DNA of 64,000 bases from NCBI RefSeq assembly GCF_002270055.1, contig NZ_NIBG01000007.1, positions 1 to 64,000 of the forward strand, given 5' to 3'. This DNA comes from Anaeromicrobium sediminis. GTDB taxonomy: Bacteria > Bacillota > Clostridia > Peptostreptococcales > Thermotaleaceae. The notes beneath the pieces are model-generated. The model was not told where the DNA came from. It ran no database searches and saw only the letters and a program-made list of their open reading frames with translations. Positions 19,158-27,002 of the stretch are shown in pieces. Each line of letters starts with the position of its first letter. Position 1 is the stretch's first letter. Position numbers and translations under genes: made by a program.

Positions 19158-20177
19158 TTAGAACTGTTCTATGAAACGCATATCATTTTCAAAGAATAAT
19201 CTTATATCATCCACGTTGTACTTTAGCATAGTGATTCTATCAAGACCCATACCAAAGGCAAATCCACTATAGACTTCTGAATCTATTCCACATTCTTCTA
19301 ATACGTTAGGATGAACCATTCCACATCCTAGGATTTCAATCCAGCCACTTCCCTTACATACTTTACAACCTTCTCCACCACACTTAAAGCAAGTCAAATC
19401 AACTTCTGCACTTGGCTCTGTGAATGGGAAGTTATGTGGTCTAAACTTAGTTTTAGTCTCTTCACCAAATAATTTTTTTGCAAACATATCTAGGGTTCCC
19501 TTTAAATCTGCCATAGTTACACCCTTACCTACTACTAATCCTTCTATTTGATGGAACATTGGAGAGTGAGTAGCATCTGGCGTATCACGTCTAAAACATC
19601 TGCCTGGAGAAATGACCTTTATAGGAGGCTCTGAGCTCTTCATAGTACGAACTTGTACAGGTGAAGTTTGAGTTCTAAGTATTATGTCATCATTAATATA
19701 AAAAGTATCTGCCATTCCCCTTGAAGGGTGATTTTTAGGTGCGTTTAGTGCATCAAAGTTATTATATACAGTTTCAACTTCTGGTCCTTCTCCTATGGAG
19801 AATCCCATACCTATGAATACATCCTTTATTTCATCTAAAACTGCAGTCAGCGGATGTCTATGACCTCTTAAAACTTCACTACCTGGCATTGTAACATCTA
19901 TAGTCTCTTTTTCTAATTTTTTATTCTTTTCTTTTTCCTTAACACTATTAATAGCATTTTCAAGTTCACTACCAATAGCTTCTCTAACTTCGTTAGCTAT
20001 CTTTCCGATTAATGGCCTCTCTTCATTTGAAAGATCCTTCATCCCCCTCAACACAGCTGTTAATTCACCTTTTTTTCCTAAGTACTTTACTCTTATTTGC
20101 TGAAGTTCATCCATACTTTGTGCATTATTTATTGAACTTATTGCATCTTCTTGTATTCTACTTAATTGTTCTTTCAT
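19158..20177 (-). CDS. pheS: Phenylalanyl-tRNA synthetase alpha subunit
   Basis: A 339-residue class II synthetase subunit with an N-terminal coiled coil (1-85) and a catalytic core. Motif 2 is visible around [15 protein letters not shown] and motif 3 in [14 protein letters not shown] near the C-terminus. [17 protein letters not shown] is a zinc-like insert typical of many bacterial PheS. It catalyses attachment of phenylalanine to tRNA-Phe together with PheT. AAAGGAG precedes the ATG; that ribosome binding site lies within the last codons of the small upstream ORF, only 2 bases away. Confidence 0.97.
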   Translation of the reverse strand: MKEQLSRIQEDAISSINNAQSMDELQQIRVKYLGKKGELTAVLRGMKDLSNEERPLIGKIANEVREAIGSELENAINSVKEKEKNKKLEKETIDVTMPGSEVLRGHRHPLTAVLDEIKDVFIGMGFSIGEGPEVETVYNNFDALNAPKNHPSRGMADTFYINDDIILRTQTSPVQVRTMKSSEPPIKVISPGRCFRRDTPDATHSPMFHQIEGLVVGKGVTMADLKGTLDMFAKKLFGEETKTKFRPHNFPFTEPSAEVDLTCFKCGGEGCKVCKGSGWIEILGCGMVHPNVLEECGIDSEVYSGFAFGMGLDRITMLKYNVDDIRLFFENDMRFIEQF

Positions 20178-20179
20178 AC

Positions 20180-20362
20180 CTAAACTCCTTTCAACTTATT
20201 AAAAATTATTATAATTAACATATACACAATCCCAGATGTTATAGTTCTTCTGAAGATTTCATTAATTTTACTTCTTTTTCTTTTATTAGCCATATTATTG
20301 AAAAATATACTTAAAATGAAATAGCATATGATGAAAATTCCTACTCTAATTCCTATTTCCAT
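20180..20362 (-). CDS. Small membrane protein in the pheST leader operon, 60 aa
   Basis: A 60-residue ORF with a hydrophobic helix at ~5-22 ([14 protein letters not shown]), a basic loop ([14 protein letters not shown]) and a second helix ([11 protein letters not shown]). The ATG at 20362 has GAGGGTG in front; a longer in-frame reading would run back into the T-box terminator. It is placed between the Phe T-box and pheS, with its stop 2 bases before the pheS start, so it should respond to uncharged tRNA-Phe. I do not recognise the family. Confidence 0.6.
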   Translation of the reverse strand: MEIGIRVGIFIICYFILSIFFNNMANKRKRSKINEIFRRTITSGIVYMLIIIIFNKLKGV

Positions 20363-20397
20363 ATTAAACACCCTCAGTTTATATGTTTTTAGACAAT

Positions 20398-20645
20398 AAA
20401 AAAACTCCGTCCCCATTAGGGACGAAGTTTATCCGCGGTACCACCCTATTAGTCAAAAAATGACCACTCATGGGACTATAACGGAGTCACCGGCAAGGCT
20501 TACTTTTTTCAGCTCTGCAGTTCAAGAGTGAACTTCAGTTGATTAATGTTTAAAGCGCTTCCAGCCCATGGCACTTTTTCTCTGTAAACTTAGGTTCAAC
20601 TTACTCTCTCTATCACAACTATTAAAAATTTTTTAACTTTTAAAT
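20398..20645 (-). promoter_or_regulatory. T-box leader (Phe, specifier TTC)
   Basis: The consensus T-box AGGGTGGTACCGCGGAT (20431-20447) precedes a terminator hairpin (arms 20402-20430) and U-run. In Stem I the specifier loop reads GAAG-TTC-A-CTCTT, and GAG on the 5' side pairs with CTC, so the codon is TTC (20530-20532) for Phe. It controls the small membrane ORF and pheST. Confidence 0.95.
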
Positions 20646-20668
20646 ATTATAGCATAAGGAATTTTTAT

Positions 20669-21478
20669 TTACAATAATTTTGTCATCCTTTGTCTTACAG
20701 ATTCATATATGATAATAGATGATGCGGTAGATGCATTTAATGATTCCGCTTTCCCTAGTATTGGTATCTTAATTAACAAATTAGATTTATTTAATATATA
20801 ATCAGAAACTCCATTTCCTTCATTACCTATTACGATTGCCAAATTTTTAGAAAAATCCACATCATAATAATATTTATCCGTATCTAAGCTAGTACATACT
20901 ATATTTATTTTTTCCTTATGTAATACTTCTATTAAATCTTTTTCGTAAGTACCTTGGATTATTGGTATATTAAATATGGAACCCATAGTAGATCTTATTA
21001 CTTTTGGATTATATACATCTACACACCCTTTTGTTAAAATCACTCCATTAAATCCTGCTGAGTCAGCAGTTCTAATTATAGTTCCTAAGTTTCCCGGGTC
21101 TTGAATCCTGTCTAATATTACGTATAAACCATCGCCTTTTATAAAGGAGTTTATATCATGGTTCTTCATGGCCATAACAGCCATAATACCTTGGGTATTT
21201 TCCGTATCCGATAGGGATTTAAATATCTTTTCATCCACTTCATAGGCATTTAATTTTCCAGATAAAATATCATTTAATAACTCTTCTCCATATTGTACAT
21301 TATTAATTTTATTAGAATACAGTATATGCTTTATTTCTTCTTCGTATTTTATGGCATCTTTTATACTTCTAATCCCTTCAATTATGTATTCTTTATTTTT
21401 TTCCCTAAACTTTCTTTTGCTTAATTGTCTTATGTGTTTTATTATCTTATTATCTGAGGATGTTATTTTAATTGCCAA
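20669..21478 (-). CDS. TrmH/SpoU family RNA 2'-O-methyltransferase
   Basis: A 269-residue SPOUT enzyme. The N-terminal ~95 residues form the substrate-binding L7Ae-like domain; the C-terminal knotted domain has LDRIQDPGNLGTIIRTADSAG (motif 1), VIGNEGNGVS (motif 2) and IPILGKAESLNASTA (motif 3). Members methylate ribose 2'-OH in rRNA or tRNA using S-adenosylmethionine; the exact nucleotide is not predictable. A GTG at 21487 lies within the AGAGGTGG ribosome binding site, so I place the start at the TTG at 21478. It follows the K+ regulator gene by about 20 bases and lies before pheST, the usual clostridial position. Confidence 0.92.
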   Translation of the reverse strand: MAIKITSSDNKIIKHIRQLSKRKFREKNKEYIIEGIRSIKDAIKYEEEIKHILYSNKINNVQYGEELLNDILSGKLNAYEVDEKIFKSLSDTENTQGIMAVMAMKNHDINSFIKGDGLYVILDRIQDPGNLGTIIRTADSAGFNGVILTKGCVDVYNPKVIRSTMGSIFNIPIIQGTYEKDLIEVLHKEKINIVCTSLDTDKYYYDVDFSKNLAIVIGNEGNGVSDYILNKSNLLIKIPILGKAESLNASTASSIIIYESVRQRMTKLL

Positions 21479-21499
21479 AAAATCCACCTCTTGTTATTA

Positions 21500-22147
21500 T
21501 CATTTTTTCTCTATCTTTTGAATATCATCGTTATGGCCTATAACAACTAGGACATCTCCCTTTTTAACGGAATCCAGGGCACTTGGTGATATGTTTATCT
21601 CTGTACCACGCTTTATTGCCATTACATTTATTCCATACTTAGCTCTCATATTTAAATCTCTTAAACTTGACCCTTCCCATTCTGTTAATGATGCAATTTC
21701 AACTATACTATAGTCTGGTGCTAATTCTATATAATCTAGTATATTGGAAGACACTAGGTTATGAGCCAGTCTAACTCCCATATCCCTCTCTGGGAATACT
21801 ATTCTATCTGCACCTATTTTATATAAAACCTTTGCATGCAATTCGTTTTGTGCCTTAGCTACTACATATTTTACACCTAATTCCTTTGCTATTAAAGTGG
21901 CCATAATAGACGATTGTATATTAGATCCTATTGTTATAATAGCCACGTCGAAGTTTCCCATACCTAATGATTTTATAGAATTTTCTTCAGTAGCATCTGC
22001 TTGTACTGCATGGGTTACAGAGTCTGCTATATTTTGTATAGTATCTTCATTACTATCTATGGCTAACACATCAAATCCAAGTCCATATAGTGTTCTAGCT
22101 ACACTTGATCCAAACCTTCCGCAACCAATTACTGCAAATTGCTTCAT
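21500..22147 (-). CDS. ktrA: TrkA/KtrA-type potassium uptake regulatory subunit
   Basis: A 215-residue protein with an N-terminal RCK/NAD-binding Rossmann domain (FAVIGCGRFGSSVARTLYGLG, residues ~4-24) and a C-terminal TrkA-C domain (from about 135, ending in VGHNDD). It forms a cytoplasmic ring that gates the potassium channel-like transporter encoded directly upstream, responding to nucleotides. Length matches KtrA. The ATG has AAAGGGGTG. It is 22 bases downstream of the TrkH/KtrB gene, giving a two-gene operon. Confidence 0.93.
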   Translation of the reverse strand: MKQFAVIGCGRFGSSVARTLYGLGFDVLAIDSNEDTIQNIADSVTHAVQADATEENSIKSLGMGNFDVAIITIGSNIQSSIMATLIAKELGVKYVVAKAQNELHAKVLYKIGADRIVFPERDMGVRLAHNLVSSNILDYIELAPDYSIVEIASLTEWEGSSLRDLNMRAKYGINVMAIKRGTEINISPSALDSVKKGDVLVVIGHNDDIQKIEKK

Positions 22148-22169
22148 GTTAACACCCCTTTATTATATT

Positions 22170-23534
22170 TTATCCTACTATCACTCTTTCTTGAGGGTAC
22201 TTTACTAATCCCTTCTTCTTTTGTTGTTGCTTAGCAAGTGCCAAGGCTATAGTAAAAGGACCTACCCTTCCTGCAAACATAGTTAAAGATATGATTACCT
22301 TTCCCACCCCACTCAATGTTGGTGTTATTCCAACAGATAAACCTACAGTGGCAAATGCAGATGTGGCCTCAAAGAATATACTCAAGAAGTCTTGACTCGG
22401 TTCTGTTATAGACAAAATCATAGTGACTAATATAATTAGGCACATGGCTATACCTATAACTGCCAAAGATCTACTTATAATATCCCTTGGTATTCTTCTT
22501 CCAAAGGCTTCCGTATCATCTTTACCTTTAATTATGCTTGAAATATGTAATACCATAACCCCTGCCGTTGTAATTTTAACACCACCAGCAGTAGAGCCAG
22601 AAGATCCACCTATAAACATTAATATTATGGTAAAAAATATAGTGGCCATACTTAGCTTATCTGTAGGTAAACTATTAAATCCTGCCGTTCTTGGAGTCAC
22701 TGAATGGAACATGGCTCCCAGTATTTTCCCCTTAAATGTGAGGTTTCCTAATGTATCTGGGTTGTTAAACTCAAGTACTAGAACAACTAAGAATCCTACC
22801 ACTAGTAACACTGCCGTAATACATAATACTAACTTAGTATGTAGAGTATATCTTGAAAACTTTCTTTTGTTCATTACTTCCACTATTACGGTAAATCCTA
22901 AACCACCCATTATAATTAATCCACAAATAACTACATTTATTAATATATCATCTACAAAAAGTGTTAAACTCCTGAAATTTCCTATTAAATCAAATCCTGC
23001 ATTACAAAATGCAGATACAGCATGAAATATACTAAATCCAATTCCAGTTGCCCAACCATACCTAGGTACAAATCTAAAAGCTAACAGTATGGCTCCCATA
23101 CCCTCAATAGCAAAGGTTGCTATTAAGACATATTTTGTCAGTCGTACAATTCCAGATATGTTAAATTGATTTAAAGCTTCCTGCATTATAAGTCTTTCCC
23201 TTAAAGTAATACGCTTTCCAAATAATAGAGCAAAAAAAGTTGCCATGGTCATAAATCCTAATCCACCTATTTGAATCAATAGTATAATTACAGTTTTTCC
23301 AAATACAGTCCAGTGAGTTCCCGTATCCACTACTACTAATCCCGTTACGCATACTGCCGATGTGGCTGTAAAAAAAGCATTTAAAATACCTACGCTGTGC
23401 CCATCCTTTGATGCTATGGGTAACATAAGAAGTATAGCGCCCATTGCAATTACACTGGCAAAACCTAAAACTATTATTTGTGCAGGGTCCAAGTTAAATT
23501 TATCTATCCTTTTATTTACGTCTATGATAATCAC
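22170..23534 (-). CDS. ktrB: TrkH/KtrB-family potassium transporter
   Basis: A 454-residue integral membrane protein with four pseudo-repeated M1-P-M2 units. Selectivity-filter-like turns are visible at AVCVTGLVVVDTGTHW (near 60), AFCNAGFDLIG (near 175), SVTPRTAGFNSL (near 285) and AFATVGLSVGITP (near 395). It mediates Na+- or H+-coupled K+ uptake together with the RCK subunit. The start is a GTG in an AGGACAGGGGTG context; it partly overlaps the ribosome binding site, so a slightly later start is possible. Confidence 0.93.
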   Translation of the reverse strand: MIIIDVNKRIDKFNLDPAQIIVLGFASVIAMGAILLMLPIASKDGHSVGILNAFFTATSAVCVTGLVVVDTGTHWTVFGKTVIILLIQIGGLGFMTMATFFALLFGKRITLRERLIMQEALNQFNISGIVRLTKYVLIATFAIEGMGAILLAFRFVPRYGWATGIGFSIFHAVSAFCNAGFDLIGNFRSLTLFVDDILINVVICGLIIMGGLGFTVIVEVMNKRKFSRYTLHTKLVLCITAVLLVVGFLVVLVLEFNNPDTLGNLTFKGKILGAMFHSVTPRTAGFNSLPTDKLSMATIFFTIILMFIGGSSGSTAGGVKITTAGVMVLHISSIIKGKDDTEAFGRRIPRDIISRSLAVIGIAMCLIILVTMILSITEPSQDFLSIFFEATSAFATVGLSVGITPTLSGVGKVIISLTMFAGRVGPFTIALALAKQQQKKKGLVKYPQERVIVG

Positions 23535-23681
23535 CCCTGTCCTATGTAGTTTACTTAATTATAGCACTATAACCATTATTTGTGAACCATCATTCAATGC
23601 CCCTTTTATCTAAGGTTCAAAAGATATTCATTTACGGTTTTGTCTAGTGTATAACCGTCCTTAACAAAAGTTTTGTAACTA

Positions 23682-23709
23682 AAAATAGACTCTGTATAAG
23701 AGTCTATTT
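23682..23709 (-). terminator. Terminator of the infC-rpmI-rplT operon
   Basis: AATAGACTC/GAGTCTATT hairpin with a T-run on the minus strand, immediately after the rplT stop codon. Confidence 0.8.
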
Positions 23710-24069
23710 TTATGCATTTAATTTTGCTTTTGCAACTTCTGCTAATTGAGCGAAACCTTGCTCATCATGGATAGCCATTTCAGCTAACATCTTTCTGTTA
23801 ACTTCAATTCCAGCTAATTTTAATCCGTTAATTAATCTACTGTAAGAAATTCCATTCATTCTAGCAGCAGCATTGATTCTTGCGATCCAAAGCTTTCTGA
23901 AATCTCTCTTCTTTAATTTACGTCCTATATATGCTGATCTTAAAGATCTTAATACTGCAGGGTTAGCAGCTTTAAATATCTTACTTTTAGCTCCATAAAA
24001 ACCTTTTGCAAGTTTTAATATTTTTTTATGCTTCTTCTTTGCGTTCATAGCTTTTTTTACTCTTGCCAT
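23710..24069 (-). CDS. rplT: Ribosomal protein bL20
   Basis: A 119-residue basic protein starting [28 protein letters not shown] with the family motif RRDFRKLWI-like [18 protein letters not shown]. bL20 is an early assembly protein of the 50S subunit and in Firmicutes represses its own operon through the upstream leader RNA. Normal length. The ATG has AAAGGAGG. Last gene of the three-gene operon. Confidence 0.98.
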   Translation of the reverse strand: MARVKKAMNAKKKHKKILKLAKGFYGAKSKIFKAANPAVLRSLRSAYIGRKLKKRDFRKLWIARINAAARMNGISYSRLINGLKLAGIEVNRKMLAEMAIHDEQGFAQLAEVAKAKLNA

Positions 24070-24099
24070 GTTTTTCGACCTCCTTTACAAATCTCTCTT

Positions 24100-24297
24100 C
24101 TATAAGTATGGTAATAATTTCTTCATGTTTGCTGCATCACCTTTAGCCATGATAGCAGCTTTTCTTAAGTTTCTCTTTCTCTTTTGGCTCTTTTTAGTTA
24201 ATATATGGCTAGTAAAGGCCTTAGCTCTCTTAACCTTACCTTTTTTAGTTAACTTAAATCTCTTTGCAGCTCCACGGTGTGTTTTCATTTTTGGCAT
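24100..24297 (-). CDS. rpmI: Ribosomal protein bL35
   Basis: A 65-residue, very basic protein starting [23 protein letters not shown], the bL35 signature. Component of the 50S subunit. GGGGAGGA precedes the ATG. It sits between infC and rplT as in nearly all Firmicutes. Confidence 0.98.
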   Translation of the reverse strand: MPKMKTHRGAAKRFKLTKKGKVKRAKAFTSHILTKKSQKRKRNLRKAAIMAKGDAANMKKLLPYL

Positions 24298-24320
24298 AAT
24301 AAAATCCTCCCCTCTAAATT

Positions 24321-24836
24321 TTAAGCATTTTTAGGAGATAAAAACATTGTCATATTTCTACCTTCTAAGCTTGGTTTCTTTTCAATCTGACCAACTTCAG
24401 ATACAAGGTCAGCAAATTTATTCATCACATCATAACCTAACTTAGTATATCCCATCTCTCTACCTTTAAATCTTATACTAACCTTGACTTTGTCTCCTTT
24501 AGATAAGAACTTGTGAGCTCTGTTAGACTTTACTTCTAGATCATGTTGTTCTATATTTGGGCTTAATCTAACTTCTTTAACGTTAATAACCTTCTGCTTC
24601 TTTTTAGCTTCTTTTTCCTTTTTGGACTGTTCAAATTTATATTTTCCATAGTCCATGATCTTACAAACAGGTGGTTTTGCTTGTGGCGCAATTTTAACTA
24701 GGTCTAATTTTTTTTCAATAGCCATTTCTTGAGCTTTTCTACCTGGAACAACTCCTAGTTGCTGACCGTCTGAGTCTATTAACCTTACCTCACGATCCCT
24801 AATCTGCTCATTAATTTCTAAATCCTTCTCTCTAAT
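24321..24836 (-). CDS. infC: Translation initiation factor IF-3, ATT start
   Basis: A 171-residue IF-3 with the N-terminal domain ([22 protein letters not shown]), a lysine-rich linker and the C-terminal domain ([22 protein letters not shown]-like [11 protein letters not shown]). It binds the 30S subunit and checks start-codon pairing. The AGGAGG ribosome binding site lies 9 bases before an ATT at 24834-24836; a GTG-initiated reading 30 bases upstream would translate through that site. A non-AUG start of infC, usually AUU, is a known device by which IF-3 limits its own synthesis, so ATT is chosen. Confidence 0.93.
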   Translation of the reverse strand: MREKDLEINEQIRDREVRLIDSDGQQLGVVPGRKAQEMAIEKKLDLVKIAPQAKPPVCKIMDYGKYKFEQSKKEKEAKKKQKVINVKEVRLSPNIEQHDLEVKSNRAHKFLSKGDKVKVSIRFKGREMGYTKLGYDVMNKFADLVSEVGQIEKKPSLEGRNMTMFLSPKNA

Positions 24837-24885
24837 GACTTGACACCTCCTAAAAAATTTATGCACTTACTTCACTATAAAATAA

Positions 24886-25020
24886 AAAAGCGAATGCACT
24901 ACGCATCCGCTTCACAAGCTACATTACACCTACCATTTAGGTAAAAGCTTATTAACCTTAACGATCCCTTTCGTAAGGTGAGAAGCGGAAACTTCTACTT
25001 TATTTCTTCAATTCATATCA
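24886..25020 (-). ncRNA. L20 leader (infC-rpmI-rplT autoregulatory RNA)
   Basis: Between the promoter region and infC the minus strand holds a structured leader ending in a GCGGATGCG/CGCATTCGC hairpin followed by a T-run at 24886-24893. An upstream segment (GAAGTTTCCGCTTCTCACC) can pair alternatively with the GAAGCGGA arm, as expected of an antiterminator. Position and architecture match the Firmicutes L20 leader bound by bL20. The call rests on position and pairing, not on a covariance model. Confidence 0.75.
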
Positions 25021-25216
25021 CTTCAATAAGTTTAGCATTATGTTTTAAAATTGTCAACACTTTTATTGTGTTTTTTTATAAATAATAATTTTTTTAGTTT
25101 TTCTCTTATTTATTTAAAATATACTTCTTTTATTTTATATGTTCTCCTATTTTTTGTTATACATTGGGTAAACTAATTTTATCGAAGGAATAAAATTATT
25201 AGAAAAGAGGTGTATC

Positions 25217-26770
25217 ATGAATAAAAGGAAGTTTATTATTTCTTTATTGTATATAAACCTATTAATATTATTTTTAGGTACATTTATAAATGTTAATAAT
25301 TCATACTTTACATACATGAGCAAGGGAAGAGTTATTTTGCTCCTCACCTGTTTCGTGCTCTTTATATATTATAAAAAATTAGATTCTTCTCCAGAATACG
25401 AACTAGCTCAAGTTAAAACAGAAAAAAAAGACAAAGAATTAAAACAAACTAATAAACCCCATGTTAATTTTAAGGACGTGGCTGGTCTTGATGAAGTAAA
25501 AGAAGAATTAGTTGAAGTAATAGATTTTATAAAATCCCCAGAAAAGTACAAAAAGATGGGTGCAAAAATACCTAAGGGAATATTATTTTATGGTCCGCCT
25601 GGTACTGGAAAAACCCTACTTGCTCAGGCATTAGCTGGAGAAACTAATTCAACCTTCTTTCCTGCTAGTGGTTCTGAATTTGTGGAAAAATATGTGGGAG
25701 TAGGAGCAAAAAGAGTTAGAACCCTGTTTGAAAAGGCAAAAAAAAATAGCCCTAGTGTAATATTCATAGATGAAGTGGATGCCATAGGTGCTAAGAGAAC
25801 TACAGAAAGCAACAATGAAAAAGATCAAACTCTAAATCAACTTTTAATAGAAATGGATGGATTTCACTCGGATCAGAACGTAGTAGTCATAGGAGCTACT
25901 AATAGATTAGATCTTTTAGATGAAGCCCTTTTAAGACCTGGAAGGTTTGATAGGCATATGCATATAGGGAATCCAGACTTAAAAGCTCGACAAGAAATAT
26001 TTGGCGTTCACATAAGAAACAAACCAGTAGATAAGAGTGTAGACATAAAAAAATTAGCTCAAAAAACCCATGGTATGTCTGGAGCTCATTTATCTAACAT
26101 TGCCAATGAAGCTGCCATATTAGCCGTTAGAAATAATAAGAAAAATATAGGCATTGAAGAATTTGATGCGGCCATAGAAAAGGTAATAGGCGGAGTTGAA
26201 AAGAAAAATCCCCATATAGTTGAAAAAGAAAAAAAGAAAGTATCCTATCATGAAGCAGGCCATGCTTTAATGGGAAAAATATTGGAATTAGATTTAATAT
26301 CAAAAATATCAATAGTTCCCCGTGGCGAAGCATTAGGTTATGTAATGTATACTCCTGAAGAAGACAGATACTTGTTAACTTATAATGAACTAAAGAATAA
26401 AATAAAAGTCTTATTAGGAGGTAGAAGTGCAGAACAACTTATTTATGGTGAAGTATCTACAGGAGCTAAGGATGATTTGAAAAAGGCAAATGCCCTAGCC
26501 TACCAAATGGTATGTGAATATGGCATGAGCAACCTTCAAAATAGAGTTTTTGAACCTAATTTTATAAAAAACTGCTATCCATTAATAGACAATGAAATAA
26601 AATTAATAATAGATGAATGTTACAAGGATAGTGTTTCCCTATTAACTGGAAACCTAAATCTCCTTCAGACAGTCGCTGATCACCTTTACGAACAAGAAAC
26701 CCTAACTGGAGAAGAACTAGATACTTTATTAATAAAAAATAATCTTATATTGAACAAAGGAGGGCTTTAA
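25217..26770 (+). CDS. Short FtsH-like AAA+ zinc metalloprotease
   Basis: A 517-residue membrane-anchored protease. Two hydrophobic helices (~8-25 and ~38-52) are separated by a loop of only about 12 residues, where canonical FtsH has a much larger extracytoplasmic domain. The AAA+ module has Walker A GPPGTGKT (126-133), Walker B VIFIDEVDA and the second region of homology ATNRLDLLDEALLRPGRFDRH. The zinc motif HEAGH is at 345-349 and the third ligand region is STGAKDDLKKA. Canonical FtsH is 600-650 residues, so this is a reduced paralogue. The ATG has AAAGAGGTG. It degrades membrane or soluble substrates by family inference; substrates unknown. Confidence 0.9.
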   Translation: MNKRKFIISLLYINLLILFLGTFINVNNSYFTYMSKGRVILLLTCFVLFIYYKKLDSSPEYELAQVKTEKKDKELKQTNKPHVNFKDVAGLDEVKEELVEVIDFIKSPEKYKKMGAKIPKGILFYGPPGTGKTLLAQALAGETNSTFFPASGSEFVEKYVGVGAKRVRTLFEKAKKNSPSVIFIDEVDAIGAKRTTESNNEKDQTLNQLLIEMDGFHSDQNVVVIGATNRLDLLDEALLRPGRFDRHMHIGNPDLKARQEIFGVHIRNKPVDKSVDIKKLAQKTHGMSGAHLSNIANEAAILAVRNNKKNIGIEEFDAAIEKVIGGVEKKNPHIVEKEKKKVSYHEAGHALMGKILELDLISKISIVPRGEALGYVMYTPEEDRYLLTYNELKNKIKVLLGGRSAEQLIYGEVSTGAKDDLKKANALAYQMVCEYGMSNLQNRVFEPNFIKNCYPLIDNEIKLIIDECYKDSVSLLTGNLNLLQTVADHLYEQETLTGEELDTLLIKNNLILNKGGL

Positions 26771-26953
26771 GCCCTCCTATCAGATTGTAGACAAAGTCTA
26801 CAATCTGATAGACTTTTGACAAATTTGAAGTTCGAGGCGTGCTGAAACCGAGAGAGCGCAGCGTATATACACGTACGTAAGGGTTCTTAGTTGAAGCAAC
26901 AACGAAGAAATTCAGGTTTGTCAACAGCCTAAGAGAAGGGCTTTAAGCCCTTC
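26759..26953. repeat. Structured 157-bp element flanked by duplicated terminator palindromes
   Basis: Near-identical palindromes with core GGGCTTTAAGCCC occur at 26759-26777 (spanning the protease stop codon) and 26935-26953. Between them lie a perfect 15-bp hairpin (arms 26778-26792 and 26796-26810) and a longer imperfect hairpin whose ends read TTGACAAA and TTTGTCAA. There is no ORF. It looks like a non-coding mobile or REP-like element inserted into a palindromic terminator. Confidence 0.55.
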
Positions 26954-26970
26954 CTTTTAGTTTGCTAAAA

Positions 26971-26999
26971 AAATAGAAGAGCACTAGGCCCTTCTATTC
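26971..26999 (-). terminator. Terminator of thrS
   Basis: AATAGAAG and CTTCTATT with additional GC/GC pairing form a hairpin about 5 bases past the thrS stop; a T-run follows on the minus strand. Confidence 0.65.
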
Positions 27000-27002
27000 A
27001 TA

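Noticed and set aside
22423-23025. Long ORF antisense to the TrkH/KtrB gene
   Set aside because: It is 200 codons but has no ribosome binding site, is rich in Pro, Ile and Thr as expected of a mirrored membrane gene, and the sense strand has complete family motifs.
24866-24866. GTG start for infC at 24866
   Set aside because: Translation from it would read through the AGGAGG site that serves the ATT start at 24836.
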